Of a stretch of 34,288 bases of DNA, positions 33,500 through 34,288 are shown piece after piece. The notes under the pieces were generated by a model. That model saw only the letters and a list, made by a program, of their open reading frames with translations, was not told the origin of the DNA and searched no databases. The stretch comes from Bacteroidaceae bacterium (GTDB taxonomy: Bacteria; Bacteroidota; Bacteroidia; Bacteroidales; Bacteroidaceae). The position numbers and the translations under genes were made by a program. Positions within the stretch are counted from its first letter, which is position 1. The number at the start of each line of letters is the position of its first letter. The DNA lies in contig JAFXQT010000091.1 in assembly GCA_017526905.1 (NCBI GenBank), positions 1 to 34,288 of the forward strand. Direction: 5' to 3'.

Positions 33500-34288
33500 A
33501 TGAAACATATCCCGTTTTCCCAATCGCGGTGGCTCATGGCCCTGATGCTATCAGCCCTGCCATTACTATCATTCGCTACGGATATCGACGTGGCAGATGC
33601 CAACGGTAACGTGCTGCGCTACTCGTACTCCGGCACGGGTGCCGCCACGGTGACCCAGTTGGTCAGCGTCAGCGATGACGTTACCAAAGCCGGACATCTC
33701 ATCATCCCCGCCACCATTACCACCGTCAACGAAGGTGAAGAGGTGGCACACAGTGTGACCAGCATCGGTTCTAGCGCTTTCAGCAGCAATACCAATGTGG
33801 TGAGCGTTGAGGTGGGTGCAAACGTCACATCCATCGGCAGCTCGGCTTTCGAGGGTTGTACATCGCTCACCACAATGACGGGCGGCGCTGGCTTGACTAC
33901 CATTAAAAATTGGGCGTTCTACAACACCCGCCTCACGGATGCCTTCCTGCCCAATGCGGTGACTACCATCGGCAGCTACGCCTTTGCCAACATCCCCACG
34001 ATGACCACCGTGACATTTGGTCCCAATGTGTCGAGCATCAGCCGTGACATGATACAGAATGGCACCGGCGACAATCAGCAGATCACGACCATCACGTTCA
34101 ACGGTGCTTACACCGCCATCCCCAGTGATTTCTGCCTTTATATGCCACAACTGGCGAATGTGACGTTCGGTTCGAACGTGACCAGCATCGGCTCCAGTGC
34201 CTTCAGGGAAACGGCCATTGCTTCCATCACCCTGCCGTCCGGCCTGACCAGTATCGGGGACCACGCCTTCCAAAACTGCGATGCGCTG
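33500..34288 (+). CDS. BspA-type LRR surface protein, 3' end outside window
   Basis: Partial: 263 codons with no stop before the window ends. The signal peptide region MKHIPFSQSRWLMALMLSALPLLSFA is clear. After a short beta region (about 28-70), LRR_5 repeats begin: VTSIGSSAF, VTSIGSSAFEGC, VTTIGSYAFANI, LTSIGDHAFQNC. The class is the same as the protein at 13666-15420, but the repeats are not close copies. Expected role: surface adhesion, probably exported by T9SS if it ends like its relatives. It starts 150 bases after the small peptide gene and may depend on that promoter. Confidence 0.88.
   Translation, partial: MKHIPFSQSRWLMALMLSALPLLSFATDIDVADANGNVLRYSYSGTGAATVTQLVSVSDDVTKAGHLIIPATITTVNEGEEVAHSVTSIGSSAFSSNTNVVSVEVGANVTSIGSSAFEGCTSLTTMTGGAGLTTIKNWAFYNTRLTDAFLPNAVTTIGSYAFANIPTMTTVTFGPNVSSISRDMIQNGTGDNQQITTITFNGAYTAIPSDFCLYMPQLANVTFGSNVTSIGSSAFRETAIASITLPSGLTSIGDHAFQNCDAL

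Overview
The window looks like a chromosome segment from a Prevotella-like member of the Bacteroidales, with high G+C for that group. The evidence is Bacteroidetes-type promoters (TTTG, 18-21 bp, TAnnTTTG) and the absence of clear Shine-Dalgarno sites. It also has BspA-type leucine-rich repeat proteins, several secreted proteins with type IX secretion (T9SS)-like C-terminal tails, and a PorT-like barrel. No plasmid, phage, insertion sequence or CRISPR array was recognised.

Layout: (1) 1-834: frr on the minus strand, followed by a structured low-complexity tail. (2) 928-6443: a plus-strand operon of a VTC-type polyphosphate polymerase, a DUF4956 membrane protein, a DUF2490-like outer-membrane barrel, a small secreted protein with a T9SS-like tail, and a secreted Cthe_2159-type beta-helix protein. 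A type I asparaginase follows. (3) 6503-7210: a PorT-like outer-membrane protein, minus strand. (4) 7286-13150: L-fucose isomerase, L-fucose permease and a secreted GH2 beta-galactosidase, suggesting use of fucosylated, galactosylated glycans. (5) 13399-21366: minus-strand GlsB/YeaQ membrane protein, an LRR surface protein, a 1510-residue PL11 rhamnogalacturonan lyase fused to autotransporter-like beta repeats, and a small secreted protein. A 4 x 22-bp array of dyads lies just upstream of the lyase.

(6) 21529-26491: aspartate-semialdehyde dehydrogenase (minus) diverges from a tight plus-strand operon of a CPA2-type antiporter, a LolD-like ATPase with an unusual Pro/Ala tail, and a CvfB-like S1 RNA-binding protein. 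The two -7 boxes lie in a near-perfect inverted repeat. (7) 26543-32485: a secreted HEVGH protein (DUF6055/DUF4859-like), a secreted Lys-rich protein with three His-Cys-Cys-Cys modules, a 54-residue 2[4Fe-4S] ferredoxin, and a fasciclin-domain lipoprotein. (8) 32552-34288: tRNA-Met(CAT) with its promoter and a strong terminator, a small peptide gene of a Bacteroidales type with no known function, and the start of another LRR surface protein that runs off the window.

The common theme is the cell surface: at least eleven products are predicted to be exported, and five end in one of two T9SS-like C-terminal patterns. The least explained parts are the polyphosphate operon, the triple H-C-C-C protein, the dyad array before the lyase, and the small peptide gene. 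No single complete new system was proven. Family assignments come from reading the sequence, not from database searches.
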